NCBI GenBank assembly: GCA_025331445.1
Contig: JAIWNE010000039.1
Coordinates: forward strand, 124,001 to 188,000
DNA length: 64,000 nucleotides
Source: Blakeslea trispora
Lineage: Eukaryota > Mucoromycota > Mucoromycetes > Mucorales > Choanephoraceae
Reading direction: 5' to 3'
Part shown: positions 54,062-64,000 of the stretch, piece by piece
Position numbering within the stretch: position 1 is the stretch's first letter
Layout: each line of letters starts with the position of its first letter
Made by a program: the position numbers and the translations under genes
The notes under the pieces: model-generated
Database searches by the model: none
What the model was told of the DNA's origin: nothing
What the model saw: only the letters and a program-made list of their open reading frames with translations

Positions 54062-55094
54062 ATGCTGAGAATACGGCACATAATTCAAAAAAGAGCATTT
54101 ACCACTGTGCCATTGTCATTTACTAGATATGCTGTCAATAAAGAAATCAAATCAAAAGAGCCATTAATTATCTGTCATGGTTTATTTGGTTCAAAGCAAA
54201 ACTGGAGATCATTGGCTAAATCACTTTCTCAATCCTGTCAAAGGGATGTTTATGCTATTGTAACGTATAAGGAACTGTCACAAACAAAAAAAGATGGCAA
54301 CTCATGTTTCATACTCAAAAAAAGGATGCTCGTAACCATGGTGAAAGTCCTCATGCACACGAACATCATTATGAAGCCATGAGCCATGATATTGTCGAAT
54401 TCATCAAGCAACATGATCTTGAACATCCTGTATTGTTGGGACATTCCATGCAAGTTTTTTTTTATTTAAATGATGACAATCAGAACTCATTTTTCTTATA
54501 GGGGTGGCAAGGTTATGATGCATGTAGCCCTTCAACAACCTGAATTACCTAGCAAACTAGTCGTAGTCGATATTGCTCCTGTCCATTTACCATTGACACG
54601 CGAATACCACGATCATATCAGAATCATGAGAGATATTCAGTCTAGAAGGCTGACAAGACAAAAGGAGGCAGATGAGATACTTCAGACAGTTGAACCTGAT
54701 TTGGTGGTGCGGCAATTCCTGTTGACCAACCTAAAGAAGAACAAGACAGATGGTGTTTATCAGTTCCGTGTACCTCTTGGTATCTTGGAGAATGCACTTG
54801 CGCATCTTGGTGAATTTAGACAAAAGGGACAATACCATGGTCCTACCTTGTTCATGACAGGCAGTAAAAGTCCATTTCGAAAGCCCTTTCAGAGAACACC
54901 TCAGTTGGTGCCTCTTTATTTTCCAAATGCAGATATTGTCACAGTAGAGGATGCTGGACATTGGAGTAAGAGAAAGACAGAATTCTTACACACACACATT
55001 CTAATTACGTAACCATTGTTTCAAAATAGTACAAGCAGAAAAGCCAGATGAATTCTTATCGATTACAACTGAATTTATCAATAGAGATGTCTAA
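54062..55094 (+). CDS. ABHD11: ABHD11/Imo32-type mitochondrial alpha/beta hydrolase
   Basis: Four exons (54062-54259, 54325-54449, 54502-54965, 55030-55094) give 283 residues. The N-terminus Met-Leu-Arg-Ile-Arg-His-Ile-Ile-Gln-Lys-Arg is a typical mitochondrial presequence; an ATG nine bases upstream is possible. Hallmarks: His-Gly-Leu-Phe-Gly-Ser-Lys-Gln-Asn-Trp (oxyanion loop), Asp-Ala-Arg-Asn-His-Gly-Glu-Ser, the nucleophile elbow Gly-His-Ser-Met-Gly-Gly, Val-Asp-Ile-Ala-Pro, and the catalytic His in Ala-Gly-His-Trp-Ile-Gln-Ala-Glu-Lys-Pro-Asp-Glu-Phe. The elbow is split by intron 2, which has a GC donor (GCAAGT, acceptor TTATAG); only this splice gives Ser-Met-Gly-Gly. Human ABHD11 guards lipoylated enzymes; substrate here is unknown. 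It converges on the bZIP gene with 25 bases between. Confidence 0.92.
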
Positions 55095-55119
55095 ATGTTG
55101 TCAAGTAATATATATATAT

Positions 55120-56119
55120 TTATTGTTTCTTTAGAGAGGGTAACAGAGTGGGTGGTTGTGAATAAGAAGGAGCTAAAGAAGAAGAAGAGCAAGAAGGAGG
55201 CAAGGGTCTGCTTAAAGCAACCTGTGTTGCTGATTGATTGACTGGACAATCTTTATGTGCCATCAGTAACGTCTTTAGCTGAATCAATTCTTCTCTTAAA
55301 GCATTGGCCTGTAAATGATACTGTTCGTTCTCTGTCACTAAATATTCCACTTTAGCCTGTAGATTCTGAAGCCATTGTTTTTTACGTTGTCTACACTTCA
55401 AGGCAGCTAAATTGTTGTTTATTTAGATCCATGTAGCACATCTCATTATTATGATTATTTACCTATTCTATTTCGTTCTAAAAAATTCTTTCGCTTCTCC
55501 TCATCTTCCATCTTATTAGCAGATGATTTTCTGGACTGTTTGGGTGCTCCAGTTGAAGAAGAGCGACGACTCTGTTTGTTGTCTGATAAAAGTAGGATTA
55601 GATCAATAAAGAATAGGTTGAATCCATTCTATTACCAGTCATGATAGAAGGTGATAACATTCCAGATCCCACACACTTCCACTGGTCCTCGACAAACAAT
55701 ACATCTGTTCTTTCAAGAGGCGTATCCATCATGATTTTGGGTGATATTTTTGTAGGTGGAATGGGTTCTGTAGCACCTTCAAAGCTCTCTTCAAATGGAT
55801 TGGGTTCCTCTTCCAACTTGGTTGTCGGCAATACTGTATAGATCGGAGGAAACGCGGCTTCTTTCTCTGCCTGTGATGTTATTTCGGTCAATAACTCTTG
55901 AGAGAATTCAGAGGGGGAGGGGGGGGAGTCAGAATGCATCTTTTTCTTTTCTTTTTTTCTCTCTCTCTTACCTGACACAGTAGTTGAACTACTGTTATTC
56001 ATAATCAAGTCAGGTGGTCCATAAAGTGTGTCCGATACACCTGCTAAAAGCAATGGATCATTTGTTGTATGGGATAATGGTATAGATTCACTGTAATCGT
56101 GGCTTAATGGAATACTCAT
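55120..56119 (-). CDS. ATF/CREB-type bZIP transcription factor
   Basis: Three exons on minus (55636-56119, 55463-55582, 55120-55406) give up to 296 residues. The DNA-binding region reads Glu-Glu-Lys-Arg-Lys-Asn-Phe-Leu-Glu-Arg-Asn-Arg-Ile and, after the intron, Ala-Ala-Leu-Lys-Cys-Arg-Gln-Arg-Lys-Lys-Gln-Trp, the Atf1/Sko1/ATF2 signature (N-x2-A-A-x2-C-R). A leucine zipper follows (Leu-Gln-Asn-Leu, Val-Glu-Tyr-Leu-Val, Leu-Gln-Ala, Leu-Arg-Glu-Glu-Leu). The intron inside the basic region is at a position common in fungal ATF genes. A possible further 75-nt intron in exon 1 (GTAAGAGAG...CTCTCAAG near 55900-55975) has a length divisible by three, so skipping or keeping it leaves the frame open. 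Role in stress-activated MAPK signalling is inferred from the family. Confidence 0.92.
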
Positions 56120-56662
56120 GCAATTGATATATATAAAAAAAATAAGAAAAAAAAAAAGAAAGTTAAAGAAACAAAATAAAGGGCTGAAAGGGAAAAAAAA
56201 ATATGCCGCCCAATCCTTTCACGTGATGACTTTTTTTTTTTTTTGCATAATATTGTTACAATTGACAACAATAAGAAAAATTGCAGTTTATTTTGATTGC
56301 ATGGCTTTTTTTTTTGATTGTTAGTGATAAGCATAAAAAAAAAGAAAAAAAAGTAGTTTATCTTTTTGGCTTGTCAAAGAAGTGATTCTTTGGCCATATC
56401 ATAAAAACGAAAAAAAAAAAATCTCCTAAAATCGAATATTTCTTCAACAAATCTGATCTGTATAGCTTACACTCTGAGCAAAAAGAAAAGCGTCTTATAA
56501 TCACTAAAATATAGAATTTACACATAGCATGTTGATTGTGTTGTATTGTCTATAAAATGCACACTCAGCAAATTCTTTCCATAGTGTAGTATCTTGAATT
56601 TCAAACATGAGAACAAATTGAATCAAGATCTACAAACCCCCTAGTTATTGTCATTTGTATAG

Positions 56663-56810
56663 AGCAGTTGCTCGATTTAAGGGTTTGTTTGATACAGTGT
56701 AATCTTTTTGATTTATACTGCTTCAAGCGCTAGAATGTAGTTCAATTGAAGAGTGACATTTCTCGAGAATATAGACACTTTTAAATAATACATTCAGTCT
56801 AAACAAAGCA
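56663..56810 (-). mobile_element. MITE family B, copy 4 (inverted)
   Basis: On the minus strand it matches copy 3 almost base for base through the centre (GAAATGTCACTCTTCAATTG, TATAAATCAAAAAGATTACA) but has lost about 20 bp near the right end and gained a 14-18 bp insertion near the left end (ACTGAATGTATTA between repeats of TTTA). It faces copy 3 across 4.7 kb. Confidence 0.8.
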
Positions 56811-57190
56811 TATAGACACTGTTTTTTATTAAGTGTTCTCCCTCCTCAACTATAGTCCACCTTTTAATCTAAATGCAGGTTATTGCCTTGATTCTATTTT
56901 GTGTATTACGGCATTTAGTTCACTGATATGAAACTCTTGATAGAATACACAGATCTATGTAGCAAGTACAAGCGAGAGAAAACCAATTGGTGTAACCAGT
57001 AAGAAATCTAAGCACTCAGCACACCCTCTTTTTTTTGTTATTTTGGGTAGGTTTAAAAATAGACTTTGAGTGACTAAAATAGAATATAAAGGGAACCAAC
57101 TACGTTTCAACCGGTAGACAAAGAATTACGTTTCCATACCCCCTTTTTTTTCTTTGCTTTACTTTTTATGGAAAGTTTAGTTCTGGCAGA

Positions 57191-57194
<4 letters not shown>

Positions 57195-57230
<36 letters not shown>
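57195..57230. repeat. CT microsatellite
   Basis: About 18 uninterrupted CT dinucleotides. Not within a recognised gene. Confidence 0.97.
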
Positions 57231-57234
<4 letters not shown>

Positions 57235-57996
57235 GCTTAGTAAAAGATATGCCAAGCTTGATAGCATATCTCAGCCATACAAGCTGCATAGATTCTCCAA
57301 TTGTCCCATTTCTGGTAGACTTTCCAAATCTGCTAGTTATCACAATGGGGCGCATCATATGGTTATTCAAGCTGAACTACTGTTTGAGAACAAGGATCTG
57401 TCCAGCTAGTTAGACTATATAGATCTCTTTTTTTGAGTGCCCTTTCTTTTAGATACACACAAGCAGGAAGTTTTATGCAAAGTATGTGCGTAATTTATCC
57501 AGCTTTTTTTAAGAAAAAAAAAAAGTATATCCGTTGCTGACTCTGGATACCCCTTCTTTGCAAGACAAATCTAGGAACAAGTGCCGAAAGAAGGATGAGG
57601 AAACAATCTTTACTCACAAAAATAAAATTGCGTAAAAAAAAGTGACATGTGTAGCTAAAAAACGTTAAGATGATACAAGTGAACAAATGCTAAAGGGATT
57701 TGCTACGGCCCTATGTCCTAAAAGAAAACGTGTTTCTCAAACGATATTGCTACGCCACAAATCATACATGTCTGACAGTTTCTTTTTGTATGCTATCCAT
57801 ACTCGGCCAAGGTTTATCCGCCTAAAATGTATATTTCTTTTTGCAAATAAGATGCATTGTACTTGTGACACCAACCACTCTTGTACTACCGTGGCAAATC
57901 AAAGTTATATAAAACAAAAGGTTGCTTTTTTTTTTCTTTCTTTTTTTTTTTTTCTCTTTATTTTTTCTCTCAACAGCTTAAAAACAAAACAAAAAA

Positions 57997-58206
57997 ATGG
58001 GCCGATTTCAGTGGCTATACTCTTCTGGACAAGACTGGACTTGTTTCGATATGGAGACACAATCTCTAATAGAAAGACTCTGGTGTAATAGTCAAGCAAG
58101 TTGGATCGATAGTCAAGCGTTTCGAGGACCAATTTATGTAGACACTTCACTCATGACATTAACCTATGCTGGATATTCTTACACTATAGCAAGATTAAGA
58201 TGTTAG
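57997..58206 (+). CDS. Stand-alone WWE-domain protein
   Basis: Single exon of 69 residues with a strong start context (A-rich leader, AAAAAAATGG). The whole protein fits one WWE domain: Phe-Gln-Trp-Leu-Tyr near the start, Asp-Trp-Thr-Cys-Phe-Asp in the middle, Ile-Glu-Arg-Leu-Trp, then Ile-Tyr-Val-Asp-Thr-Ser-Leu-Met and Tyr-Thr-Ile-Ala-Arg-Leu at the end, i.e. the two Trp and Glu positions that name and define the fold. WWE domains bind ADP-ribose units in ubiquitin and PARP pathways, usually joined to a catalytic domain; here none is attached. Function is inferred only. Confidence 0.65.
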   Translation: MGRFQWLYSSGQDWTCFDMETQSLIERLWCNSQASWIDSQAFRGPIYVDTSLMTLTYAGYSYTIARLRC

Positions 58207-59892
58207 AATATATTCCAACATGTTCAACTGTAATATATACATCATCTATAGACTTTTTTCCATCTTTATTATACATTTACACATACACACACACACATAC
58301 ACGCTCATTTTAATGTCAACTACTATCTTTTTCTTATTATTATAAAGTTTGTAAATATGTATATATATATCTCATTCTACCTTTGATATACCAATTAAAG
58401 CGTTAAAGTATAGATTGAATAGCTTTAGTTTCAAAATAATGATTTGTATGTCATCATTTTGTGTCATTTAACAGAATCAGAACATTGCTTGTAACTTGAG
58501 CTTATTTGCTGCACACAATCTTGCGCCACGAATAAAGAAATATACACACACAAAGCAACTAATAACCTTGACTGGTTGCTTTTTTCTTTTTTCATCTATT
58601 ACGGTAGAAACTATGTATGAGCTCATCTAATGACTTGTCTTATCTCAGTCATTTTTTAAGGGGATTATGATTGACTTACTCTTTTACATCCAAACAAAAT
58701 CAGACATATTGAAGAGATCAGTCAATAAGTTGTTGTATTTTCTTTCTATTAAAGCATGAACAGGCTATTGTCTGTAATTCTGTATAGTTAAACAAAGCCT
58801 TGCCCACGTTGGATTCTTACAATGTTTCTTGGCAACAAATACCAGCCAGAAAAGAAAAAAAAAAGAAAAGGAGGAAAGTAAGTCAAGCACTGCGCTTAAT
58901 TAGCCATATATATTTTTTCTTTTTAAAAAAAAAATCGATATGCGTAACTTGCACACAGAATGTTATCTGATCGACCCATATCAATCCCTGACTATCAAAT
59001 TTATCAGCTGGAAATCCCCCCCTTCCTGAGCCACAACTCATTCTCCCCCTCAACTATGCTCTATTTCTTGGCAACATTGAATATGTAGAGTACCATGAAT
59101 TTGCTTCAAATTTATGTATTGTCGTTCCACATCTTTATAATAATAAAAAGGTAGTCAAATATCCCATCTCATACGCAACATTCTAATGAACGTTTTTTTA
59201 TTTAATTGATTGGTATAAAAAAAAGAGCTTCAAATGAATCAAGTCAGCAACCAAATCAGAATGATCTCGAGTATCTTGATGGCTGTAAAGTTCCAAGCAT
59301 AGCCTCACTTTTTCAAGAATGCTCAAGGTTGCTCCAGAAGAAGGCTATATGTGGTCTTTCATCATTTAAATTTACTAATAGACGACAGACAATGGCCACA
59401 TGTACAAAAACCAAGTAGCATACAAGCTATTGAAACAGTCTAATTTCAGTAATTTAAGCATATACCCCTATTAACTCTTAACATCTGCTGATTTTCTTCA
59501 AAGCCGTACAACGGACCGAAGCTACAATGGATACCAACACTTGATTCTAACCCTCCAAAATTATGAACAGTATGTCCTACTCAAATACATCACTATCCTC
59601 TCATCTCTCCCCTAACAAAGTACAAACTTTATCTTTCAAACAACTGCAACTTTAAATATGTGTTGCCTGGAGAATGATGGAAAATCTGATTTTTAGTTGT
59701 GCAACGAAACTGAAAGAAAGAGAGACACAATTGATGTAAGACGAACATCGCAGAATGAATAGATCAATTGCGTGCAATTTTGAGTAAGTTGATGAAAAGG
59801 CCATAATGCAACTTTAAAAAATAAAACGCATTTAGTAGCGTCTTACTGTAATAGAAAAAAAAAAGAAGTAACGACAATAATGGTGGGACTTT
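58207..59892. other. Intergenic DNA, no gene supported
   Basis: 1.7 kb between the WWE gene and the end of the dynamin-like gene. CA runs at 58277-58294 and an AT-rich 3' flank. A 70-codon frame at 59206-59418 (Ser/Gln/Asn then Cys/Lys) has no motif. Pyrimidine-rich islands near 59020 and 59590 are unassigned. Confidence 0.6.
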
Positions 59893-62729
59893 TTAATGTG
59901 ATGATGAGGAATAATAACCTTTGCTCGAAGGAGGATGGATATCGTGTCGCCTAACAAGGTAATTCAGCATATCCATCACTTCTTGCAATTTCATTTTCTT
60001 CTCTTGTAATATTAAATGCTTTTGTATGGTTGGGTTTTCTTTGGCAAATTTCTCTATTTCAGATGAACTCATAGGATAAATGATTTGATTATCAATCACT
60101 TCTACCGGGAAATCAAAAAAGAAGTCATTCAATAGCTCTATCTGAATAAACATGACAGCCTAATCATTTGAAAAAAAAAGTAGTTCAAACACTGGTGAGT
60201 GAAACAAGATGGGAAATGTAACTTACTGTATACGTCAGTTTCTCAGCAATAATGTTAAGGAATGCTTCAGGGCAAAACTGTCTATTCTCAAATGATTTAC
60301 ATTGTCTACTTTTAAGTGCTGCCAAACGGTACTTGAGAATCATGGCACGATCTTGCAGAAAGAGAGCTTCTCTTGCCTTTTCCAAGATACGGCTAGGTTG
60401 TTGATCTCCTACTGTTGTTGTTTCTGTTGTCGTGTCTTCGAACTGATCACTTTTCTCTTCGTCCAACACACGTTTAATAGCACTACGTAGGCGCTTTCTT
60501 CCGATACTCTTCTTTAATGTCCATAACATATCTTCACACATGGCAAGCTCCTTTTCAAGAAGATGGACTGTCTTCTTTACACCTTCTTTCCATTCCTCTG
60601 CTGTCACTTCAACCTTGTTGGCATTAAGAAAAAAAAAAAGAAGGAAGAGTCAATGGAGGTAAATGAGAAGAAAAAGAGCTATACTGCTTACCTCATATTT
60701 ATAGGGCTTGATTGTATTCTCTACCTGATCACTTGTTGACACATACTTTTGTCTCAACAAGTCTTCAGTCAAATCAATAATCTGTTGCTGAACATCTGGA
60801 TGAAACTGAAAGGGCTCCATCTTGACTAGATTGTTCATGTTCTTCATCACCACGTTCATGACTAATTGTGTTGTGATCCGTCCTATACCGCTTTTTGTGA
60901 TAGCTGCGCAAGCTAAATCCATCTTGTACAACCAATAGAAATCATCAGCAGGCGCCTTTGAGAGCTCAAGGATTTTAGCATCAGACCAGTATTGCTCTGC
61001 ACAGATATTGAGCACATTCTGTTCCAACACACGTCGTACTTCATAGCGCAGCTGAGGTTTCCCGAGTCGCGTAGTGAATTCCTTGAATCGAAGTTTAAGT
61101 TCATCCAGAGAATCAGTGAGATAGGATGTTGCTGTACGTTGTTGATCGTTATACATGACTTTGAAAAGATAGCTACTCTCTTCTAATTCGCTCTTGATTG
61201 TATCTACAATGCTGTAGATGGAACGACCCATGGATTGCTCAATGCAAGTCAGGAGATGAGATCGAAGTATACGCTGTCCATTCTCTCGGTCTGTCTCTTG
61301 ATGTGTCAGATCAATATAACCTAAACCCAAGGCAGGAAGGTGGTCTTCCACTAATGCATCTTCTTTCTGTGCTTCCTCTTCATGCTTGGTTAATAGACCA
61401 ACTGTACGTCTTCCAAAAGGATCATAGCGGTCACATATCTTTGCGACAAAGGTGTCCTTTGAAGGCTGCTGTGTATCGTATATGGCTACAATGATAGAAT
61501 TGGGATCGCGGCCAATGTATTGATCGTACAAGGACAATGTGTGTTCCGGTAAGTCGTATAGATTTAAATAAGGAACAGTAGGACCCTGGATGATCAACTT
61601 GATGCTTTTTTTGTCTTTGCTCAATAATTCTGCGATTTTTGTTTGAGCTTCCTGTACTGTACACCATCTTGGTGTTTCTTCACCTTCTTGTTCAATCTGA
61701 ATTTTTGTTTCAGTCAAGCTAGGGTTGTTCACAAACGAATATTCCATTGCTGCTTCCTGACCATATGCTTCTCTTTTTTTTTTGATCAATGACCAAATGA
61801 GTATTCTGACCAAACAAACAGACTACCCCTCCTGTTTCTTTGCTTACCTTTCCAGAAAAGGTTGTCCTAAAATAGACTCTATGATGGATATGTCTGTACT
61901 TGAATGGTTTCCGCGAGAACCTACAACAACAATAGAAGGTATGAAAGGGATGACTCGATGGCGTATAGAAATCAATGTATCTCGAATCGTAGCAAACTTC
62001 TTGCAAAATAACATAAACTGTTGATCCTGGTACTTCATTCTAGCAGCTTCATCCTTTGCTAATGCTTCTTGATCTATTTCTTCCTCCTCCTCTTCTTCTT
62101 CTTCTTTTACTATCTGATGTTTTTCTATCTCTTGTGCTTGTTTCAGCTGATCAGATTCTTTATCAATTTCGATCAGTTGTTGCTTTAACTGCTGAATGGC
62201 TACTATGTCGCTATCTGCTGTGTCATCTTTTGCTGAGTTCTCTTCTGGCGATGTTATGATGTGATTGACAGACTTTGGTTTGTCTTTACCGGTATTGAAA
62301 ACATCGCTTAATAGATCTGAAAGTTTAATGTTTATTTCAGGTACATTCAAACTGAAATCATCAATACTTTCGCCTATACTGCTGAATAGGTTTTTGGCAT
62401 CCGAAAGAAATTCAGAGCCTTTATCGGCCATATCTAATAGACCACAGAGACTTGTAAGCTCTATTACCTCTTTTATGCTTCATAATAAAAGTAAATAGGC
62501 GCTCACCTTGAAGTTTATTGGTAGCAACAGTAGCACCTGCAACAGCAGTGCCTGCTAAAAACAAGGGTACTCGAACTGCAGAGAAAGCAACTCGGGCTAC
62601 TGTGGGTATAAACGAAATAGAACGTTGTTGAACTAAAGTAGGCAGTAGAAGGTGTGTCGAGACTCGAGGTCTTGCTGCATAGGTATATAGTGGACGATGA
62701 ACAAGCTTGTGCTTTGGTATTCGAAACAT
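59893..62729 (-). CDS. Mgm1/OPA1-like dynamin with degenerate GTPase motifs
   Basis: Five exons on minus: 62507-62729, 61848-62433, 60692-61772, 60227-60613 and 59893-60159, giving 847 residues (yeast Mgm1 about 900). The N-terminus is an Arg-rich mitochondrial presequence, then an Ala/Val/Gly membrane segment (Val-Pro-Leu-Phe-Leu-Ala-Gly-Thr-Ala-Val-Ala-Gly), then a coiled coil, as in Mgm1. The G domain is recognisable from Ile-Pro-Ser-Ile-Val-Val-Val-Gly-Ser and Gly-Gln-Pro-Phe-Leu, Pro-Tyr-Leu-Asn-Leu-Tyr-Asp-Leu-Pro, Asp-Pro-Asn-Ser-Ile-Ile-Val-Ala-Ile and Asp-Pro-Phe-Gly-Arg-Arg-Thr-Val-Gly-Leu-Leu-Thr-Lys. But G1 reads Gly-Ser-Arg-Gly-Asn-His-Ser-Ser (no Lys), G3 is Asp-Leu-Pro-Glu instead of Asp-Leu-Pro-Gly, G4 is Thr-Lys-His-Glu instead of Thr-Lys-x-Asp, and the switch I Thr region is not found. 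The frame is intact, so it is a kept pseudo-enzyme rather than a decayed gene. Confidence 0.8.
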
Positions 62730-63156
62730 AAAATTAATTTTAAATAGAAAAAAAGACAGAATATAAAAATCAACCTATTGCATACTTTTTATCCATAATA
62801 GAAAGTCAGTCAGTTACTTTTGTTTTTTTTTTTCAAATAAGTAGGCATGAAACACATTTAGTAGATAGACAATGATTGGTTTTTTTAAGTATGCATTTAT
62901 TAACAAGTAAACAAGAGAGCGAATAAATAAGAGAGAAAAAAAAAAAGACAAAAGTAAATAAAAAATAGATGATAGCTCCCAAATGATTCCAGCAAATTCA
63001 AACAAAAAAAAAATTGCCATAAAGGAACTGAAACCTTGGTTTACCGTCAGAAAGTTAAGTAGTCGATAGCATATATTTTTCTTTCTTTTTGCTTTTTTTT
63101 TAATAGAGACCAGATTTATTCACCATAATTTACTTGCTGAAGCCAACAAATTAAGC
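62730..63156. other. Intergenic DNA between dynamin-like gene and uL1
   Basis: Promoter of the dynamin-like gene and 3' flank of RPL10A. Many poly-A/T runs; no gene supported. Confidence 0.7.
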
Positions 63157-63893
63157 TTAGAAGAGACGGTGAGGCTTACCCATGGTGGACTTCAAGTACA
63201 AAGACTTGACGTTTTGCCAGTGCTTCTTCAACAAAGAGACGAGGAAGTTGACGGACAACATGACGTTGGCAATCAATTGGTCTTCAGTCATTTCGAGGTG
63301 ACCGACAGCAACACCGAGACAGAGAACCTTCTTCAATTGGAACTTGATGGTGGAACGGATTTCGTTGGCCTTGTCGGTCAAAGAGTCAGAGTGAGAGACG
63401 GGGGTAGGGAACTTACCGACCTTGTGGAGACCGGGACCCAAGAGACGAGGAATTTGCTTGATCAAAGCTTCGGAAGCAAGGAAAGCATCGTACTTCTTGG
63501 CGAGCTTCTTGATGAGCTTCTTGTTCTTGTTGAGCTTCTTAAGATCGTCAACAGATTGGAATTCCATACCGGCACCCTTAGCTTGGTCACAGTGGAAAGC
63601 ATCACCGAGAACACAGACGGTCATACGGGGACGAGCAATGTTGGGGAGCTTGATGGTACCAGAGAAACGCTTATCACGTTGAGGATCGTAGTTCTTCAAA
63701 CCAATTTGGAGTTCAATGGTTTCAGTGAACTTACGAGGCTTCTCGGCGGAAGCAGCTTGGATTTGGTTGATGATTTCTCTGACGGCAGAAGCGCTGACTT
63801 TGCTATAGGTAGAGACAGTATGTTAGCGAACATGCATGGATGGATGGATGGATGGTTTGTGTAAGGCGGATGGATGCCATATCTTTACCTCAT
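63157..63893 (-). CDS. RPL10A: 60S ribosomal protein uL1 (L10a)
   Basis: Large-subunit protein forming the L1 stalk at the E site. Two exons on minus: 63889-63893 (only ATGAG) and 63157-63802, giving 216 residues, the normal length. After the splice: [12 protein letters not shown]. Family boxes: [31 protein letters not shown] and Leu-Lys-Ser-Thr-Met-Gly-Lys-Pro. Strong codon preference (C-ending codons) marks a highly expressed gene. A long frame on the opposite strand (63169-63864) is a shadow caused by that bias. The 86-base intron contains a GGAT microsatellite. Confidence 0.97.
63834..63857. repeat. GGAT microsatellite in the uL1 intron
   Basis: Five to six GATG/GGAT units in the single intron of the ribosomal protein gene. 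Confidence 0.9.
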
Positions 63894-64000
63894 TGTTAAA
63901 TAGAGATGAAAAGAGAAGGAACAAACTAGTTTGGCAGGCCAGTGCTTTCATATGAAGCGTTTGCTGAGTTTCATTTCGACATGTTTGGACCGAACCGATT

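Larger units (their letters stand above)
56120..57996. other. Intergenic DNA with MITE copy 4 and a CT repeat
   Basis: Promoter side of the bZIP gene, then AT-rich DNA, the inverted MITE (56663-56810), a CT run (57195-57230) and a long T-rich stretch before the WWE gene. The frame at 57687-58088 has no motif and overlaps poly-T; not annotated as a gene. Confidence 0.55.

Noticed and set aside
63169..63864. 231-residue plus-strand frame opposite uL1
   Set aside because: Shadow of the strongly biased codon use of the ribosomal protein gene; extends through its intron.
1..64000. CRISPR arrays, operons, phage or bacterial features
   Set aside because: No regularly spaced repeats, no Shine-Dalgarno-coupled gene strings; introns and genes are eukaryotic.

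Overview
This window reads as nuclear DNA of an early-diverging fungus, most likely Mucoromycota (Mucorales-like). The DNA is AT-rich with long poly-A/T runs. Genes are packed on both strands, and most carry several GT-AG introns of about 50-100 nt. Intergenic DNA holds IS630/Tc1-type transposase relics, a Helitron relic and small inverted-repeat elements. A U11/U12-35K minor-spliceosome protein is present; ascomycete yeasts lack it but mucoralean fungi are known to retain it. I rebuilt exon structures by hand from splice signals and reading-frame continuity. All family assignments come from motif recognition, not database searches.

Layout. 1-4950: transposon graveyard (transposase end at the window edge, Helitron relic, foldback MITE, 8-bp minisatellite, second transposase relic). 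4953-8076: ZIP zinc transporter, ACT-domain protein, EBP-type sterol isomerase. 8944-14072: eIF1A, SNRNP35, RRP7 and a DnaJ-X cochaperone with an N-terminal zinc ribbon. 14533-20000: dead Tc1/mariner copy and gene-poor DNA. 20023-29537: TBC1D13-like RabGAP, small secreted Kre9-like protein, TPR/RS-rich TTC14-like protein, VC0807-type membrane protein. 32399-42607: SH3 protein, a small orphan gene, EMC8, an ERGIC-53-type cargo lectin whose stop codon overlaps that of EMC8, and a SIP5-type RING protein. 44616-51515: His-rich secreted repeat protein, a lineage-specific nine-exon gene flanked by two related foldback elements, a helical protein, and a basic protein with a CaaX end. 53084-58206: AT-hook protein, ABHD11-type mitochondrial hydrolase, ATF/CREB bZIP factor, stand-alone WWE protein. 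59893-63893: a degenerate Mgm1/OPA1-like dynamin and ribosomal protein uL1.

The genes do not form one pathway. Shared themes are the secretory pathway and ER (EMC8, cargo lectin, RabGAP, ZIP, EBP), ribosome synthesis and translation (RRP7, eIF1A, uL1), RNA splicing (SNRNP35, possibly the RS-rich TPR protein) and mitochondria (dynamin-like protein, ABHD11).

Most notable: the Mgm1/OPA1-like protein has lost the P-loop lysine and altered G3 and G4 motifs, so it looks like a mitochondrial pseudo-dynamin. Also notable are the His-rich secreted repeat protein, a four-copy MITE family with terminal inverted repeats, the zinc-ribbon DnaJ-X fusion, and several tiny exons (5-6 nt) and GC-AG introns.
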